Source of the DNA: Pseudomonas sp. sp1636
Lineage (GTDB): Bacteria; Pseudomonadota; Gammaproteobacteria; Pseudomonadales; Pseudomonadaceae
Length of the DNA: 64,000 nucleotides
Assembly: GCF_030376615.1 (NCBI RefSeq)
Contig: NZ_JARRAB010000016.1
Location: forward strand, 1-64,000
Direction: 5' to 3'
Under the pieces are notes generated by a model that saw only the letters and a list, made by a program, of their open reading frames with translations, searched no databases and was not told the DNA's origin. How positions within the stretch are numbered: position 1 is the stretch's first letter; every line of letters starts with the position of its first letter. The position numbers and the translations under genes are program-made. Below are positions 19,059 to 27,775 of this stretch, piece by piece.

Positions 19059-19346
19059 CCTAGTCGTGCTTTGCTTGGCCTCGTCGTACTCCGGGCTGGT
19101 CTGATTGCTTTCCGGCATGACTTCCCCGGTCATCAGCCACCATCTGTACTGTGGGAACACTCGCCCAAGTATCTCGATTTCGTCTGCCCCGATCCTGGCT
19201 TTTCCGCGCTTGATGTTCTGCCATCGCACGTAATCGGTGCTCCCGCTCTCCGCTAGCTCTTTCAAGCTGGCCAGCTCAAGCAATTGAAGCCCTCTATCAG
19301 AAATTCCTTCGCTCATTAGTAAATGCCATAAACGTTCTATGTACAT
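19053..19346 (-). CDS. Phage-type helix-turn-helix regulator
   Basis: 97 aa. The N-terminal segment (SDRGLQLLELASLKELAE...STDYVRWQNIKRGKARIG, about residues 16-52) has the layout of a Cro/C1-like helix-turn-helix, followed by a short tail (FPQYRWWLMTGEVMPESNQ) common in small prophage-derived regulators of Pseudomonas. It is divergent to a broken antirepressor gene (19558 onward), the usual pairing for this regulator type. The AT-rich interval 19347-19440 would hold both promoters. The stop codon lies within a repeat, so the original C terminus may have been altered. Confidence 0.65.
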   Translation of the reverse strand: MYIERLWHLLMSEGISDRGLQLLELASLKELAESGSTDYVRWQNIKRGKARIGADEIEILGRVFPQYRWWLMTGEVMPESNQTSPEYDEAKQSTTRP

Positions 19347-19557
19347 TTCTGGCCTTTTGGGTAATACGTGATTATGTATCTATTACATATATTGCCGTCG
19401 TAGGCGCAGCTATTCGCCGGATTATAGGGGCTTTGCATGGGGCAGTCCGCACTGGACTTCAACATTCAGGGAAACACCAGCCGAGCGCCTTGCACTCCGC
19501 CATTCCCCTCAGCCACAGCGCAAGGGCGCGCATTCGAACAAGCAGGAGGCTACGACC

Positions 19558-19760
19558 ATGGATAGAACCTATGTCCCACTCACCCTGATGCGCCACAACC
19601 GGCCGTTGCGCGGGGTGTTGATCGATGGCCAGCCCTGGCTGTCGCCCGCGATTTCGGCCTGTTGATCGGGCATCGGCACCCCGAGCGGATCTGCCGGTTG
19701 ATGGACGATGACCAGATCCGCGCCGTGCGCTTCGCCCAGGCGTCTGTTGGCCAGGTGGCT
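19558..19760 (+). pseudogene. Broken BRO-N-type phage antirepressor, N-terminal remnant
   Basis: The ATG at 19558 (MDRTYVPLTLMRHNRPLRGV) opens like the BRO-N antirepressors found beside such regulators. After about 34 codons (LIDGQPWLSPAISA) the frame hits TGA at 19663. The expected continuation, LLIGHRHPERICRLMDDDQI, is found in a different frame from about 19655. The sequence then degrades, and no C-terminal domain follows before the DUF3087 gene on the other strand. A one- or two-base frameshift plus loss of the 3' part explains this. Confidence 0.65.
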
Positions 19761-19883
19761 GGGTTGAGCGGTCGGGCTGGGCGGCTCGTAAGGATGCTTA
19801 CCGGGCGGGCATTGGGGGCGCCGAACATGTTTTTCACGCATCCGCCGCAGCCGCCGCTTTCCCTGCGCGCGCTATCGCTGCGG

Positions 19884-20414
19884 TTAGCGCGCGGCGGCTT
19901 TCTTGATCGTCTCGAGCCAGGCCGGGTTCAGCCGATGCTGCCCGGTATCCATGCCCAGGGTCGCCATGGCCTGCTTGTGCCGGTCGATTTCCGCGAGCAT
20001 CTGGCTGAGGGCGCTGGAGTTGCCGTCCAGTTGGTGCATCTGGGTCAGGCCCAGGTGATAGAAGCGCAGCAGGTTCATCGCGCTTGGGTCTTGCATCGCG
20101 ACGCCGGCAGTGACGTGGTGCATGGCGTTGGTGATGCTCATCAGCCTGCGCTTGAGCTGCCAGCCGTAGACGGCCGGGGCCATCCAGGGCTGCTGCCAGA
20201 ACTTGAACCGTACCAGTGCCACGGTCAGCGCTAGCCCGGCAAGGATGCCGCCCAGATTCCAGCGAAAATTATCGCCACCGGGTTTGCCGAACAGCCACAC
20301 GGCCAGGGTGGACAGCAGCATGCCCAGCACCAGGAAGATCAGCACAATGATCAGGGTGCTGCGGCGCGTTTGTTGGCGGTATTTCTCAGGATTCAACGGC
20401 TTGATCTCGAACAT
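19884..20414 (-). CDS. DUF3087-family inner-membrane protein
   Basis: 176 aa, starting MFEIKPLNPEKYRQQT. The open frame extends 18 codons further, but this Met fits the family start. Two membrane segments (about residues 20-44, LIIVLIFLVLGMLLSTLAVW, and about 53-75) are followed by a cytosolic helical domain. I recognise the sequence as the DUF3087 group common in Pseudomonas; function unknown. It lies in the accessory island, but the base composition is ordinary. Confidence 0.75.
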   Translation of the reverse strand: MFEIKPLNPEKYRQQTRRSTLIIVLIFLVLGMLLSTLAVWLFGKPGGDNFRWNLGGILAGLALTVALVRFKFWQQPWMAPAVYGWQLKRRLMSITNAMHHVTAGVAMQDPSAMNLLRFYHLGLTQMHQLDGNSSALSQMLAEIDRHKQAMATLGMDTGQHRLNPAWLETIKKAAAR

Positions 20415-20658
20415 GAGTCCCGCAGGATTCCTCTGTTGAGTGGGTGACAAGGTGGCGGGCATTATCACCCAGAGCCATGGTGCTGGCGCGATTAAGGTTG
20501 TGGCTAGGTGTGCTGGCCTTGCCGGTCTTTGCCGCGCTCGGGTGGCGCTGTAGGTGAGCGGGTTGGGGAAGTTGATTGGCGCGCGCAGCGCAGTCAGGGA
20601 TAAGGGGGCATAAAGTCACCGCGACTTACGCTCGCAAGTGGCTCTGCCCCGCATCAGC

Positions 20659-21237
20659 TCAAGATTTCAGCACGCCGGCGGCCTTGGCGGTGTGCGTGGC
20701 GATCATGTCCATTAGCTCCGGCGACAGGCAGTCGTAGGGCTCCAGGCCGAGCGCCTTCAGCCGGGTGCGCACCGCGCCCATGATTGCCGGGTTGGCGCCC
20801 GATTCGATAATCGAGGAGACGAAGGCGGCGAACTGCGGCGCCGACCAGCCCTTGTCCGGCGACAGTTCGGTGTGGATGAAGTCGAACCCGTAGAGGGGAT
20901 GCGCGCTGTTCTCGATGCGGCCGTACAGGTGCACGCCGCACTGGCTGCAGGCGTGCCGCTGGATGGTGGCTTGGGGGTCGACCAGCGCCAGTTTCTCGGC
21001 ATGTTCGGTGACCCTGAGCTTGTCGCGCGGCACCACCGCCACCATTGAGAACAGTGCGCCCTTGGGTTTCCAGCACTTGGTGCAGCCGCAGGCGTGGTTG
21101 TAGGCCGATTGCGCGTCGATCTGCACCCGCACGGGATCCTCGGCGCAGCGGCAGACGAGGGTGCCGCCGGCGAAATCCTTGGTGCCGGCCTGGATGCCGT
21201 TGTCGACCGATGGGTGAATCGAAAATGCGGTTGTCAT
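20659..21237 (-). CDS. gfa: Gfa-like glutathione-dependent formaldehyde-activating protein
   Basis: 192 aa, starting [10 protein letters not shown]. This start is preferred because AGGGAG lies six bases upstream; the frame also has a Met two codons earlier. Gfa binds zinc through clustered cysteines and was described as speeding formation of S-hydroxymethylglutathione. Present here are CRC near residue 29, [10 protein letters not shown] near 49, and [13 protein letters not shown] near 95. No formaldehyde dehydrogenase gene is adjacent, so its link to formaldehyde detoxification is inferred from family only. Confidence 0.85.
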   Translation of the reverse strand: MTTAFSIHPSVDNGIQAGTKDFAGGTLVCRCAEDPVRVQIDAQSAYNHACGCTKCWKPKGALFSMVAVVPRDKLRVTEHAEKLALVDPQATIQRHACSQCGVHLYGRIENSAHPLYGFDFIHTELSPDKGWSAPQFAAFVSSIIESGANPAIMGAVRTRLKALGLEPYDCLSPELMDMIATHTAKAAGVLKS

Positions 21238-21409
21238 GACCATCTCCCTAGCTGTTAACGCGAGAAGAAGATCCCGGGCGGCCATGGGAACCGCACAGGG
21301 AGGAATTTAAGCGTAGCAGGGGGACGGGGAAGCGGAAGGCCATGTCTAATTAGCGGCAGCAGTAGATATCGGCGCTTAGCCGCCACGTCTCGGCGGAACG
21401 GGAAGGGGG

Positions 21410-21486
21410 GTAGGGCGGACTCAGGAGCGGAGCGAACAGTCCGCCGTTTGCGGGAGACGGCGGACTGCTTCGCGAGTACGCCCTAC
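21410..21486. repeat. Nested inverted repeat (REP-like)
   Basis: Outer arms GTAGGGCG (21410-21417) and CGCCCTAC (21479-21486) enclose a perfect 10-bp inner hairpin (CAGTCCGCCG, 21437-21446; CGGCGGACTG, 21458-21467). It immediately abuts the integrase remnant. Confidence 0.8.
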
Positions 21487-21612
21487 GCGCTAACCCGCAT
21501 CCTGCGCCCCTCCTTCGCCAGTCGCTACAGGATGGCGGGCGGGGACATTCTCAGCCTGCAGCGAACCCTCAGGCACTCGTCTATCGCCATGATCATGCGC
21601 TATGTCGCCGGG
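21487..21612 (+). pseudogene. C-terminal remnant of a tyrosine recombinase/phage integrase
   Basis: The frame reads ALTRILRPSFASRY, then RMAGGDILSLQRTLRHSS, then IAMIMRYVAG. This matches the end of phage-type integrases (HxLRHTFASxxMxxGGDIxxLQxxLGHxxIxMTxRYxH). The catalytic tyrosine (in MRY, codon 21601) and the box-II arginine (in ILRP) survive, but the box-II histidines and the GH are changed, and everything N-terminal is missing. It marks a former integrative element and sits directly before higBA. Confidence 0.7.
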
Positions 21613-21669
21613 TCATTTGGAGTTTGCTTTGAGGCTGTCCCTGCTGGCTCAGTGTGGCCATGCATCCGT

Positions 21670-21719
21670 TTGACTGCCCATGAGTTTGGTATATTATTTC
21701 TATAACGCTTAACGTTAAG
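21670..21719 (+). promoter_or_regulatory. higBA promoter and palindromic operator
   Basis: TTGACT (21670-21675) and TATTAT (21692-21697), spaced 16 bp, form a likely sigma-70 promoter. A perfect 12-bp palindrome, CTTAACGTTAAG, at 21708-21719 ends 9 bp before higB. HigA-type antitoxins autorepress from such sites, so this is the probable operator. Confidence 0.65.
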
Positions 21720-21728
21720 GATTAAAGC

Positions 21729-22007
21729 GTGATCCTGAATTTCAGATGTGCGGAAACGCAGGCTCTGTTTGAAACAGGCGATTCGCGACGATGGAGAAGC
21801 TTCCTGGCTGTCGCAACTAGAAAACTAGCCATGTTGCATGCTGCTGTTGAGCTTCGAGACTTGAGATCCCCGCCGGCTAACAGGCTTGAGGCATTGCACG
21901 GTAACCGGGCTGGTCAGTACAGCATCAGGATAAACAGTCAGTTTCGTATCTGCTTTGAGTGGGCAGATGCCGGGCCGGCAAACGTTGAAATCGTCGATTA
22001 CCACTGA
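21729..22007 (+). CDS. higB: HigB-family toxin (RelE-like mRNA interferase)
   Basis: 92 aa, RelE superfamily. HigB cleaves mRNA on the ribosome. Family features are LFETGDSRRW near the N terminus, LRSPPANRLEALHGNRAGQYSIRIN in the middle and FRICFEW with EIVDYH at the C terminus. As usual for hig loci, the toxin precedes the antitoxin. The gene follows an autoregulatory-looking palindrome and an integrase remnant, consistent with arrival on a mobile element. Confidence 0.92.
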   Translation: MILNFRCAETQALFETGDSRRWRSFLAVATRKLAMLHAAVELRDLRSPPANRLEALHGNRAGQYSIRINSQFRICFEWADAGPANVEIVDYH

Positions 22008-22019
22008 GGAGGTCGCACC

Positions 22020-22325
22020 ATGGCAATTAACGGAATGCGCCCCATCCACCCGGGCGAGATTCTGCGGGAAGAGTTTCTGGAGCCGCTGGATATTACGCCG
22101 GCTGCGTTAGCTCGTGCCCTGCATGTGTCTGCTCCAACGGTCAACGATATCGTACGTGAACGCCGTGGCATCACTGCTGATATGGCCATTCGTTTGGGGC
22201 GCTACTTCGATACGTCAGCGCAGTTCTGGATGAACCTTCAGAGCGAGTACGCACTGGCCACTACCTTTGCAGCCAATGGCGAAGAGATCGAGCACGAGAT
22301 TGAACCGTTAGTGGCTCATGGTTAA
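22020..22325 (+). CDS. higA: HigA-family antitoxin
   Basis: 101 aa, 12 bp after higB. XRE-type helix-turn-helix antitoxin: MRPIHPGEILREEFLEPLDIT is the standard HigA start, followed by the helix-turn-helix (ARALHVSAPTVNDIVRERRG) and RLGRYFDTSAQFWMNLQ. It neutralises HigB and represses the operon. GAGGTCGCACC provides its ribosome-binding site. Confidence 0.93.
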   Translation: MAINGMRPIHPGEILREEFLEPLDITPAALARALHVSAPTVNDIVRERRGITADMAIRLGRYFDTSAQFWMNLQSEYALATTFAANGEEIEHEIEPLVAHG

Positions 22326-22359
22326 GAAGGGGTGGCACGCCGTAGTCACTGGCGCACAC

Positions 22360-22388
22360 AAAAAAGGGCTTAGCTTTCGCTAAACCCT
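22360..22388 (-). terminator. Terminator after tRNA-Met, probably bidirectional
   Basis: A 10-bp stem (AGGGCTTAGC, 22365-22374, with GCTAAACCCT, 22379-22388; one G-U pair) around TTTC. It is followed by a T tract on the minus strand (tRNA side), with a shorter one (TTGTTTTG) on the plus strand for higBA. Confidence 0.8.
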
Positions 22389-22397
22389 TGTTTTGTT

Positions 22398-22474
22398 TGG
22401 TGGCTACGCAGGGACTTGAACCCCGGACCCCAGCATTATGAATGCTATGCTCTAACCAGCTGAGCTACGTAGCC
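22398..22474 (-). tRNA. tRNA-Met (CAU), elongator
   Basis: A 77-nt cloverleaf with encoded CCA. Acceptor stem GGCTACG/CGTAGCC, D-loop AGCTGGTTAGA, anticodon loop TTCATAA with CAT, T-arm GGTTCAAGTCC. The elongator form is inferred from the fully paired G1-C72 acceptor end. It forms the boundary of the accessory island. Confidence 0.92.
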
Positions 22475-22551
22475 GAGTGGCGCGCATTATTCGCGCTCAG
22501 GGCTTTCCTGTCAACCCTGAAGAACGAAATTTTTCGCGCGCGATCAAGCGC

Positions 22552-23652
22552 TTAGACGTTGAAGCGGAAGTGCATGACGTCGCCGTCCTTGACGATGTAT
22601 TCCTTGCCTTCCAGGCGCCATTTGCCGGCTTCCTTGGCGCCGGCTTCGCCCTTGTACTGGATGAAGTCGTTGTAGGCGATGACTTCGGCGCGGATGAAGC
22701 CCTTCTCGAAGTCGGTGTGGATCACGGCGGCGGCCTGCGGGGCGGTGGCGCCGACCTTGACGGTCCAGGCGCGGACTTCCTTGACCCCGGCGGTGAAGTA
22801 GGTCTGCAGGTTGAGCAGTTCGTAGCCGGCGCGGATCACCCGGTTCAGGCCGGGCTCTTCCAGGCCCAGGGCTTCGAGGAACATGTCCTTCTCTTCGCCG
22901 TCGTCCAGTTCGGCGATTTCCGCTTCGATCTTGTTGCACACCGGTACTACGGGCGCGCCTTCGGCATCGGCGATGGCCTGTACGATGTCGAGCAGCGGGT
23001 TGTCGTCGAAGCCGTCCTCGGCGACGTTGGCGATATACATCACCGGCTTGCTGGTGAGCAGGTGGAAGCCGCGCACCAGTTGCTTCTCGTCGTCGCCCAG
23101 GGTCTTGAGCAGGGTGCGTGCCGGCTTGCCTTCGCTGAAGTGCGCGATCAGCTTCTCCAGCAGGGCTTTCTGCGCCACCGCGTCCTTGTCGCCGCCCTTG
23201 GCGTTGCGGGTGACTTTCTGCAGTTGCTTTTCGCAGCTGTCGAGGTCGGCGAAGATCAGTTCGAGGTCGATGATCTCGATGTCGCGCTTGGGGTCGATGC
23301 TGTTGGCGACGTGGATCACGTTGTCGTCCTGGAAGCAGCGCACCACGTGGGCGATGGCGTCGGTCTCGCGGATGTTGGCGAGAAATTTGTTGCCCAGGCC
23401 TTCACCCTTGGAGGCGCCCTCGACCAGGCCGGCGATGTCGACGAACTCCATGGTGGTCGGCAATACGCGTTCGGGTTTGACGATTTCGGCCAGGGCCTCC
23501 AGGCGCGGGTCGGGCATGGGCACGATGCCGCTGTTCGGCTCGATGGTGCAGAAGGGAAAGTTCTCTGCCGCGATCCCGGATTTGGTGAGGGCGTTGAACA
23601 GGGTGGACTTGCCGACGTTGGGCAGGCCGACGATGCCGCAGTTGAATCCCAT
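22552..23652 (-). CDS. ychF: YchF/OLA1-family ribosome-associated ATPase
   Basis: 366 aa. A P-loop protein of the Obg-related group that prefers ATP and associates with ribosomes. Walker A is [14 protein letters not shown] (residues 8-21), [19 protein letters not shown] is switch II, and the C-terminal TGS domain ends with the family sequence [12 protein letters not shown]. Its start is 32 bp after pth; the two are a conserved pair in gammaproteobacteria. Confidence 0.96.
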   Translation of the reverse strand: MGFNCGIVGLPNVGKSTLFNALTKSGIAAENFPFCTIEPNSGIVPMPDPRLEALAEIVKPERVLPTTMEFVDIAGLVEGASKGEGLGNKFLANIRETDAIAHVVRCFQDDNVIHVANSIDPKRDIEIIDLELIFADLDSCEKQLQKVTRNAKGGDKDAVAQKALLEKLIAHFSEGKPARTLLKTLGDDEKQLVRGFHLLTSKPVMYIANVAEDGFDDNPLLDIVQAIADAEGAPVVPVCNKIEAEIAELDDGEEKDMFLEALGLEEPGLNRVIRAGYELLNLQTYFTAGVKEVRAWTVKVGATAPQAAAVIHTDFEKGFIRAEVIAYNDFIQYKGEAGAKEAGKWRLEGKEYIVKDGDVMHFRFNV

Positions 23653-23684
23653 GGTGTGTCCCTCGCGCGAATGGCGGTAAAGAG

Positions 23685-24275
23685 TTAGGAGGAGGCTTTC
23701 TGGCTGTGCAGCTTGTGCATCGCTTTGCTCCAGTCGCCTGCGAGCATTTCCGGCAGTACGCCGAGGGCGAAGTCGATGCTGGTGTCCAGCAGTTCCTGCT
23801 CGCTGCGCGGGGCGCGGCTGAGGACGAAGTTGGAGACCATGCTGCTGTGCCCGGGGTGGCCGATGCCAAGCCGCAGGCGATAAAAATTATTCTGCTTGCC
23901 GAGCTGGGCGATGATGTCGCGCAGTCCGTTATGTCCGCCGTGCCCGCCGCCCAGTTTGAGTTTGGCGACGCCAGGGGGCATGTCGAGTTCGTCGTGGGCC
24001 ACCAGAATGGCTTCCGGCGCGATGCGGAAGAAATTTGCCAAGGCCGCCACGGACTGGCCGCTGCGGTTCATGAAGGTGGTGGGGATCAACAGGCGAACGT
24101 CGCGACCCTGATGGTTGAACTTGCCAACCAGGCCGAAATATTTGCGCTCGGCGCTGAGCGTGGCGCCCTGGCTGCTGGCCAGGCGCTCAACGAAAAGGGC
24201 CCCTGCATTATGCCGGGTCTGGTCGTATTCGGGGCCGGGGTTACCCAGGCCGACGATCAGTTGTACGGCAGTCAT
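23685..24275 (-). CDS. pth: Peptidyl-tRNA hydrolase
   Basis: 196 aa. It releases peptides from prematurely dissociated peptidyl-t[23 protein letters not shown] contains the catalytic His (H22) and the conserved N12. FMNRSGQSV and HDELDMPPG (catalytic Asp) follow, then [13 protein letters not shown]. Usual length. Lies between rplY and ychF in a translation-related cluster. Confidence 0.97.
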   Translation of the reverse strand: MTAVQLIVGLGNPGPEYDQTRHNAGALFVERLASSQGATLSAERKYFGLVGKFNHQGRDVRLLIPTTFMNRSGQSVAALANFFRIAPEAILVAHDELDMPPGVAKLKLGGGHGGHNGLRDIIAQLGKQNNFYRLRLGIGHPGHSSMVSNFVLSRAPRSEQELLDTSIDFALGVLPEMLAGDWSKAMHKLHSQKASS

Positions 24276-24298
24276 GTCAGGAGCCCTTTCGTGGAAAT

Positions 24299-24324
24299 AG
24301 CCCGGGCGCTGTTGCGTCCGGGCT
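24299..24324. terminator. Hairpin between rplY and pth
   Basis: AGCCCGG (24299-24305) pairs with CCGGGCT (24318-24324). On the transcribed minus strand it is followed only by ATTTCC, so it may attenuate rather than stop transcription. Confidence 0.4.
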
Positions 24325-24344
24325 GTTTTCCGGCGCTGCGAGTA

Positions 24345-24956
24345 TTACTCGGCAGTGCCTTCTTCTGTGTCTTTGGCTACGCGCGAGGCGTGGATGTTGG
24401 CCACTGCCAGGTCGTTGCCGTGCGCCAGTGCAACCAGCTCAATGCCGCTAGCCAGTTTCAGGTCGGACAGGTGGACGATCTGGCCGACTTCAACGGCAGC
24501 CATGTCGACTTCGATGAATTCCGGCAGGTCTTTCGGCAGGCAGGAAACTTCGACTTCAACCAGGGTGTGGGAAACTTCGCCGCCTTGGGTCTTCACGCCA
24601 ACCGAGGTTTCCTGGTTGAGGAAGTGCAGGGGTACGTGGGCGGTCAGTTTCTGGCCGGCAACGACACGGATAAAGTCGGCGTGCAGCACGTAGCCTTTGG
24701 CCGGGTGGCGCTGCAGGGCTTTGATCAGGACGCTTTCGTTGCTGCCGGCGACGTTCAGGCTCAGCACGTGGCTGAACGAGGCTTCGTTTTCCAGCAGTTT
24801 GGCCAGTTCTTTGGCCAGCAGGCTGATCGACTGCGGGGCTTTTTCGCCGCCGTAGATGACGGCAGGAACCATGGCAACGTTACGACGCAGGCGGCGGCTC
24901 GCACCTTTCCCCAGGTCGGAACGCACTTCGGCATTCAGGGCAAATTCAACAGTCAT
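24345..24956 (-). CDS. rplY: Large ribosomal subunit protein bL25, CTC type
   Basis: 203 aa. The N-terminal ~95 residues are the 5S rRNA-binding L25 domain ([20 protein letters not shown]). The C-terminal ~100 residues are the beta-rich CTC extension absent from E. coli L25 (94 aa) but normal in Pseudomonas. The acidic tail (DTEEGTAE) is typical. Lies 115 bp downstream of prs. Confidence 0.96.
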   Translation of the reverse strand: MTVEFALNAEVRSDLGKGASRRLRRNVAMVPAVIYGGEKAPQSISLLAKELAKLLENEASFSHVLSLNVAGSNESVLIKALQRHPAKGYVLHADFIRVVAGQKLTAHVPLHFLNQETSVGVKTQGGEVSHTLVEVEVSCLPKDLPEFIEVDMAAVEVGQIVHLSDLKLASGIELVALAHGNDLAVANIHASRVAKDTEEGTAE

Positions 24957-25024
24957 TTCACTTCTCCAAAATAACCAAACCGCCCTTCACGCTTGCGACC
25001 AGCGACCGGACGGTTAGGTAATAA

Positions 25025-25045
25025 GCCCCGCCAACACGGCGGGGC
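25025..25045 (-). terminator. Hairpin between prs and rplY
   Basis: An 8-bp perfect stem, GCCCCGCC (25025-25032) with GGCGGGGC (25038-25045), followed on the minus strand by TTATTACC. Probably a partial terminator of prs. Confidence 0.55.
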
Positions 25046-25071
25046 GTTTCGCGTTCAGGGCGACTTCCGGG

Positions 25072-26013
25072 TTAGCGGAACATCGCGCTGATCGATTCTT
25101 CATTGCTGATGCGGCGAACCGCTTCGGCGACTACCGGGGCGATATCCAGTTGGCGAATACGCGAACAGGATTGCGCGGCGGCGGACAGCGGGATGGTGTT
25201 GGTCACCACCAGCTCGTCGAGTACGGATTTTTCGATGTTTTCGATTGCGCGGCCCGAGAGTACCGGGTGAGTGCAATAGGCGAAGACCTTGGCGGCGCCG
25301 TGTTCTTTCAGCGCTTTGGCCGCATGGCACAGGGTGCCGGCGGTATCCACCATGTCGTCGACCAGGATGCAGGTACGGCCATCGACGTCGCCGATGATGT
25401 GCATCACCTCGGACTGGTTGGCTTTCTCGCGACGCTTGTCGATGATCGCCAGGTCAACGCCCAGGGACTTGGCGACTGCGCGAGCACGCACCACGCCGCC
25501 GATATCCGGGGAGACGATCATCATGTTGTCGAAGCGTTGGTCTTCGATATCGTCCACCAGTACCGGCGAACCGTAGATGTTATCTACCGGGATATCGAAG
25601 AAGCCCTGAATCTGATCCGCGTGCAGGTCGACGGTAAGAACCCGGTCGATACCTACTACGGTGAGCATGTCGGCCACGACTTTGGCGCTGATTGCCACGC
25701 GGGCGGAACGCGGACGGCGATCCTGGCGGGCATAGCCGAAGTAGGGGATGACAGCGGTGATTCGGGTGGCTGAGGAGCGGCGGAAGGCGTCGGCCATCAC
25801 CACCAGTTCCATCAGGTTGTCGTTGGTTGGCGCGCACGTCGGCTGAATCAGGAAAACGTCTTTACCGCGAACGTTCTCGTTGATTTCAATCATGATTTCG
25901 CCGTCGGAGAATTTTCCGACAGAGGCATCGCCGAGGGGGATGTGCAGCTGACGTACGATACGTCGCGCCAGATCGGGGTTAGCGTTCCCCGTAAAGACCA
26001 TCATCTTGGACAC
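25072..26013 (-). CDS. prs: Ribose-phosphate pyrophosphokinase
   Basis: 313 aa from a GTG ([18 protein letters not shown]); this start gives the usual family length, while the upstream open frame runs through the two tRNA-Gln genes and cannot be coding. It makes PRPP from ribose 5-phosphate and ATP for nucleotide, His and Trp synthesis. Visible motifs: [14 protein letters not shown] (ATP loop), [19 protein letters not shown] (PRPP synthase signature) and [12 protein letters not shown] (PRPP-binding loop). The tRNA-Gln pair upstream is the usual arrangement. Confidence 0.96.
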   Translation of the reverse strand: MSKMMVFTGNANPDLARRIVRQLHIPLGDASVGKFSDGEIMIEINENVRGKDVFLIQPTCAPTNDNLMELVVMADAFRRSSATRITAVIPYFGYARQDRRPRSARVAISAKVVADMLTVVGIDRVLTVDLHADQIQGFFDIPVDNIYGSPVLVDDIEDQRFDNMMIVSPDIGGVVRARAVAKSLGVDLAIIDKRREKANQSEVMHIIGDVDGRTCILVDDMVDTAGTLCHAAKALKEHGAAKVFAYCTHPVLSGRAIENIEKSVLDELVVTNTIPLSAAAQSCSRIRQLDIAPVVAEAVRRISNEESISAMFR

Positions 26014-26059
26014 GCGCAGTACCTGCCGGCTGAGGGTATACCTGGATGAGTATAGAAAA

Positions 26060-26134
26060 TGGCAGGGGCGGCTGGATTCGAACCAACGCATGGCAGGATC
26101 AAAACCTGCTGCCTTACCGCTTGGCGACGCCCCT
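26060..26134 (-). tRNA. tRNA-Gln (UUG), copy 2
   Basis: 75 nt with encoded CCA. Acceptor AGGGGCG/CGCCCCT, anticodon loop TTTTGAT in stem GCAGG/CCTGC (anticodon TTG), T-arm GGTTCGAATCC. Identical to the copy at 26190-26264. Lies between ispE and prs. Confidence 0.93.
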
Positions 26135-26189
26135 GTATCCGGTGTAACGCAATGCTGCTTATCGGTGTATCGCTGCCCTGGGGCAGAAA

Positions 26190-26264
26190 TGGCAGGGGCG
26201 GCTGGATTCGAACCAACGCATGGCAGGATCAAAACCTGCTGCCTTACCGCTTGGCGACGCCCCT
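26190..26264 (-). tRNA. tRNA-Gln (UUG), copy 1
   Basis: 75 nt, identical to 26060-26134, separated by 55 bp. It starts 18 bp after the ispE stop, so it is probably cut from a long ispE-tRNA-prs transcript. Confidence 0.93.
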
Positions 26265-26282
26265 GTAACCGATGCTACGCAT

Positions 26283-27158
26283 TCACTTCTTTGCCAATGC
26301 TTCAAGCTCGCGGTGCAACATCGAGATGTTGCGGCCTTGTGCCACAAAACTTGGCAGAGTGGCTGGAAGTTGGCGGGCGACTTTACCAGCATCGTCCCTG
26401 TTTGGGAAGCTCCCAAACACACAAGCTCCAGTCCCAGTCAGTTTTGCCGATACAAATTTATTCAATAAGATCAGCGCGTTACGTACTTCTGGGTAACGCT
26501 TCTCGACGACTGGCTGGCAGTCATTACGACCGCCCCCCTCAAGAAGGCTGCGAACTTTAATGGGCGGCGTATCCCGTGTCAACTCAGGGTCGGAGAAAAC
26601 TTCCACAGTGCTGACAAGCACTTGCGGAATTGCCACGAGAAACCAGGGCTCGCCGAGGGTCACCGGGGTGAGTTTTTCGCCCACGCCTTCGGCGAAGGCC
26701 GCGCGGCCGCGCACGAAAACCGGTACGTCGGCGCCCAGGCTCAGGCCCAGGCTGGCCAGGCGATCTTCGTCCCAGTGCAGTTGCCAGAGGCGGTTAAGGC
26801 CGAGCAGGGTGGTCGCCGCATCCGAACTGCCGCCGCCGATGCCGCCGCCCATGGGCAGGCGCTTGTCCAGCCAGATATCGGCGCCCAGGGCGCAGCCGGC
26901 CTGCTGTTGCAGTTGACGGGCGGCGCGCACGATCAGGTTGCTGTCGTGGGGGACGCCGTCGATGGGGGTGTGCAGGCGGATCTCGCCGTCGGTACGCAGG
27001 GCGAAGCCCAGTTCGTCGCCGAAGTCGAGAAACTGGAACAGGGTCTGCAGCTCGTGATAGCCGTCGGCGCGGCGGCCGAGGATATGCAGCATCAGATTGA
27101 GTTTGGCCGGTGCCGGCAGCCTCAGTTCGGCGGCGGCGGGAATTGCTGGCGGGCTCAT
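26283..27158 (-). CDS. ispE: 4-diphosphocytidyl-2-C-methyl-D-erythritol kinase
   Basis: 291 aa, starting [25 protein letters not shown]. The ATG overlaps the lolB stop as ATGA; the longer frame to 27377 is rejected. GHMP kinase of the MEP isoprenoid pathway: LPAPAKLNL carries the catalytic lysine, [18 protein letters not shown] is the glycine-rich ATP loop, and [12 protein letters not shown] is the C-terminal GHMP motif. Forms an operon with lolB and the TPR lipoprotein. Confidence 0.96.
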   Translation of the reverse strand: MSPPAIPAAAELRLPAPAKLNLMLHILGRRADGYHELQTLFQFLDFGDELGFALRTDGEIRLHTPIDGVPHDSNLIVRAARQLQQQAGCALGADIWLDKRLPMGGGIGGGSSDAATTLLGLNRLWQLHWDEDRLASLGLSLGADVPVFVRGRAAFAEGVGEKLTPVTLGEPWFLVAIPQVLVSTVEVFSDPELTRDTPPIKVRSLLEGGGRNDCQPVVEKRYPEVRNALILLNKFVSAKLTGTGACVFGSFPNRDDAGKVARQLPATLPSFVAQGRNISMLHRELEALAKK

Positions 27159-27775
27159 TGGCCGAGCTGGCGCGGTTGCCAGTCCTTGATCACCAGGGTG
27201 ACTTGCAGGTCGTGGCCGCTCAGTTTGAGGCGCTCGGGCAGCCAGTAGCCATCTTGCTCGGCATAACGCAGGTATTCGACCTGCCAGCCGTCCTGATCCA
27301 GGTGCGCCAGGCGGCTGTCGCGGTCGAGGGTCAAGCGGCTTCTGCTGTCGGGCGCAGGCAGGCCGCGAATCCACCACAGCAGGTGCGAGACCGGCAGGTT
27401 GAGGCCCAGTTGTTGCTGCAGCAGTTGTTCGGGAGAGGCGGCCCGGTAGCGCCCCTGGTTGGCGACTTCCAGCTGGAGGTCGCCGGGGCGCCCGGTCAGT
27501 CGTGCGGCGCCGCGGCCGAGCGGACCGGACAGGCGGATGTCGTAGTAGTCCTGGCGCTGCAGCCAGAACAGGGTGCCGCTGCCGGAATCCTGCGGGGCGC
27601 GAATGCCGACCTTGCCGCTGATCTGCCAGGCGTCGAGGCTGCCGATCTGTTGTTTATGGCTTTGCCAGAGCGCCGGACTGCCTTCGCCCTCGAGGGCTTC
27701 GCGCGAGGTCAGGCCGGCGCAGCCGGCGAGCAGGGCAAGCAAACTGAATATGAGGAGCGGGCGAGCAAGCATCAA
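27155..27775 (-). CDS. lolB: Outer-membrane lipoprotein receptor LolB
   Basis: 206 aa. It receives lipoproteins from LolA and inserts them in the outer membrane. A lipoprotein signal with lipobox LLAGC (Cys19) is followed by the LolB domain ([12 protein letters not shown]...[23 protein letters not shown]). It overlaps the neighbours on both sides by 4 bp, in the standard lolB-ispE arrangement. Confidence 0.95.
   Translation of the reverse strand: MMLARPLLIFSLLALLAGCAGLTSREALEGEGSPALWQSHKQQIGSLDAWQISGKVGIRAPQDSGSGTLFWLQRQDYYDIRLSGPLGRGAARLTGRPGDLQLEVANQGRYRAASPEQLLQQQLGLNLPVSHLLWWIRGLPAPDSRSRLTLDRDSRLAHLDQDGWQVEYLRYAEQDGYWLPERLKLSGHDLQVTLVIKDWQPRQLGQ

Noticed and set aside
26014..26232. N-terminal extension of prs through both tRNA-Gln genes
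   Set aside because: The extension is translated tRNA sequence; the GTG at 26013 gives the normal 313-aa protein.
27159..27377. Longer ispE reading frame
   Set aside because: It overlaps lolB completely; the ATGA-coupled start yields the normal family N terminus.
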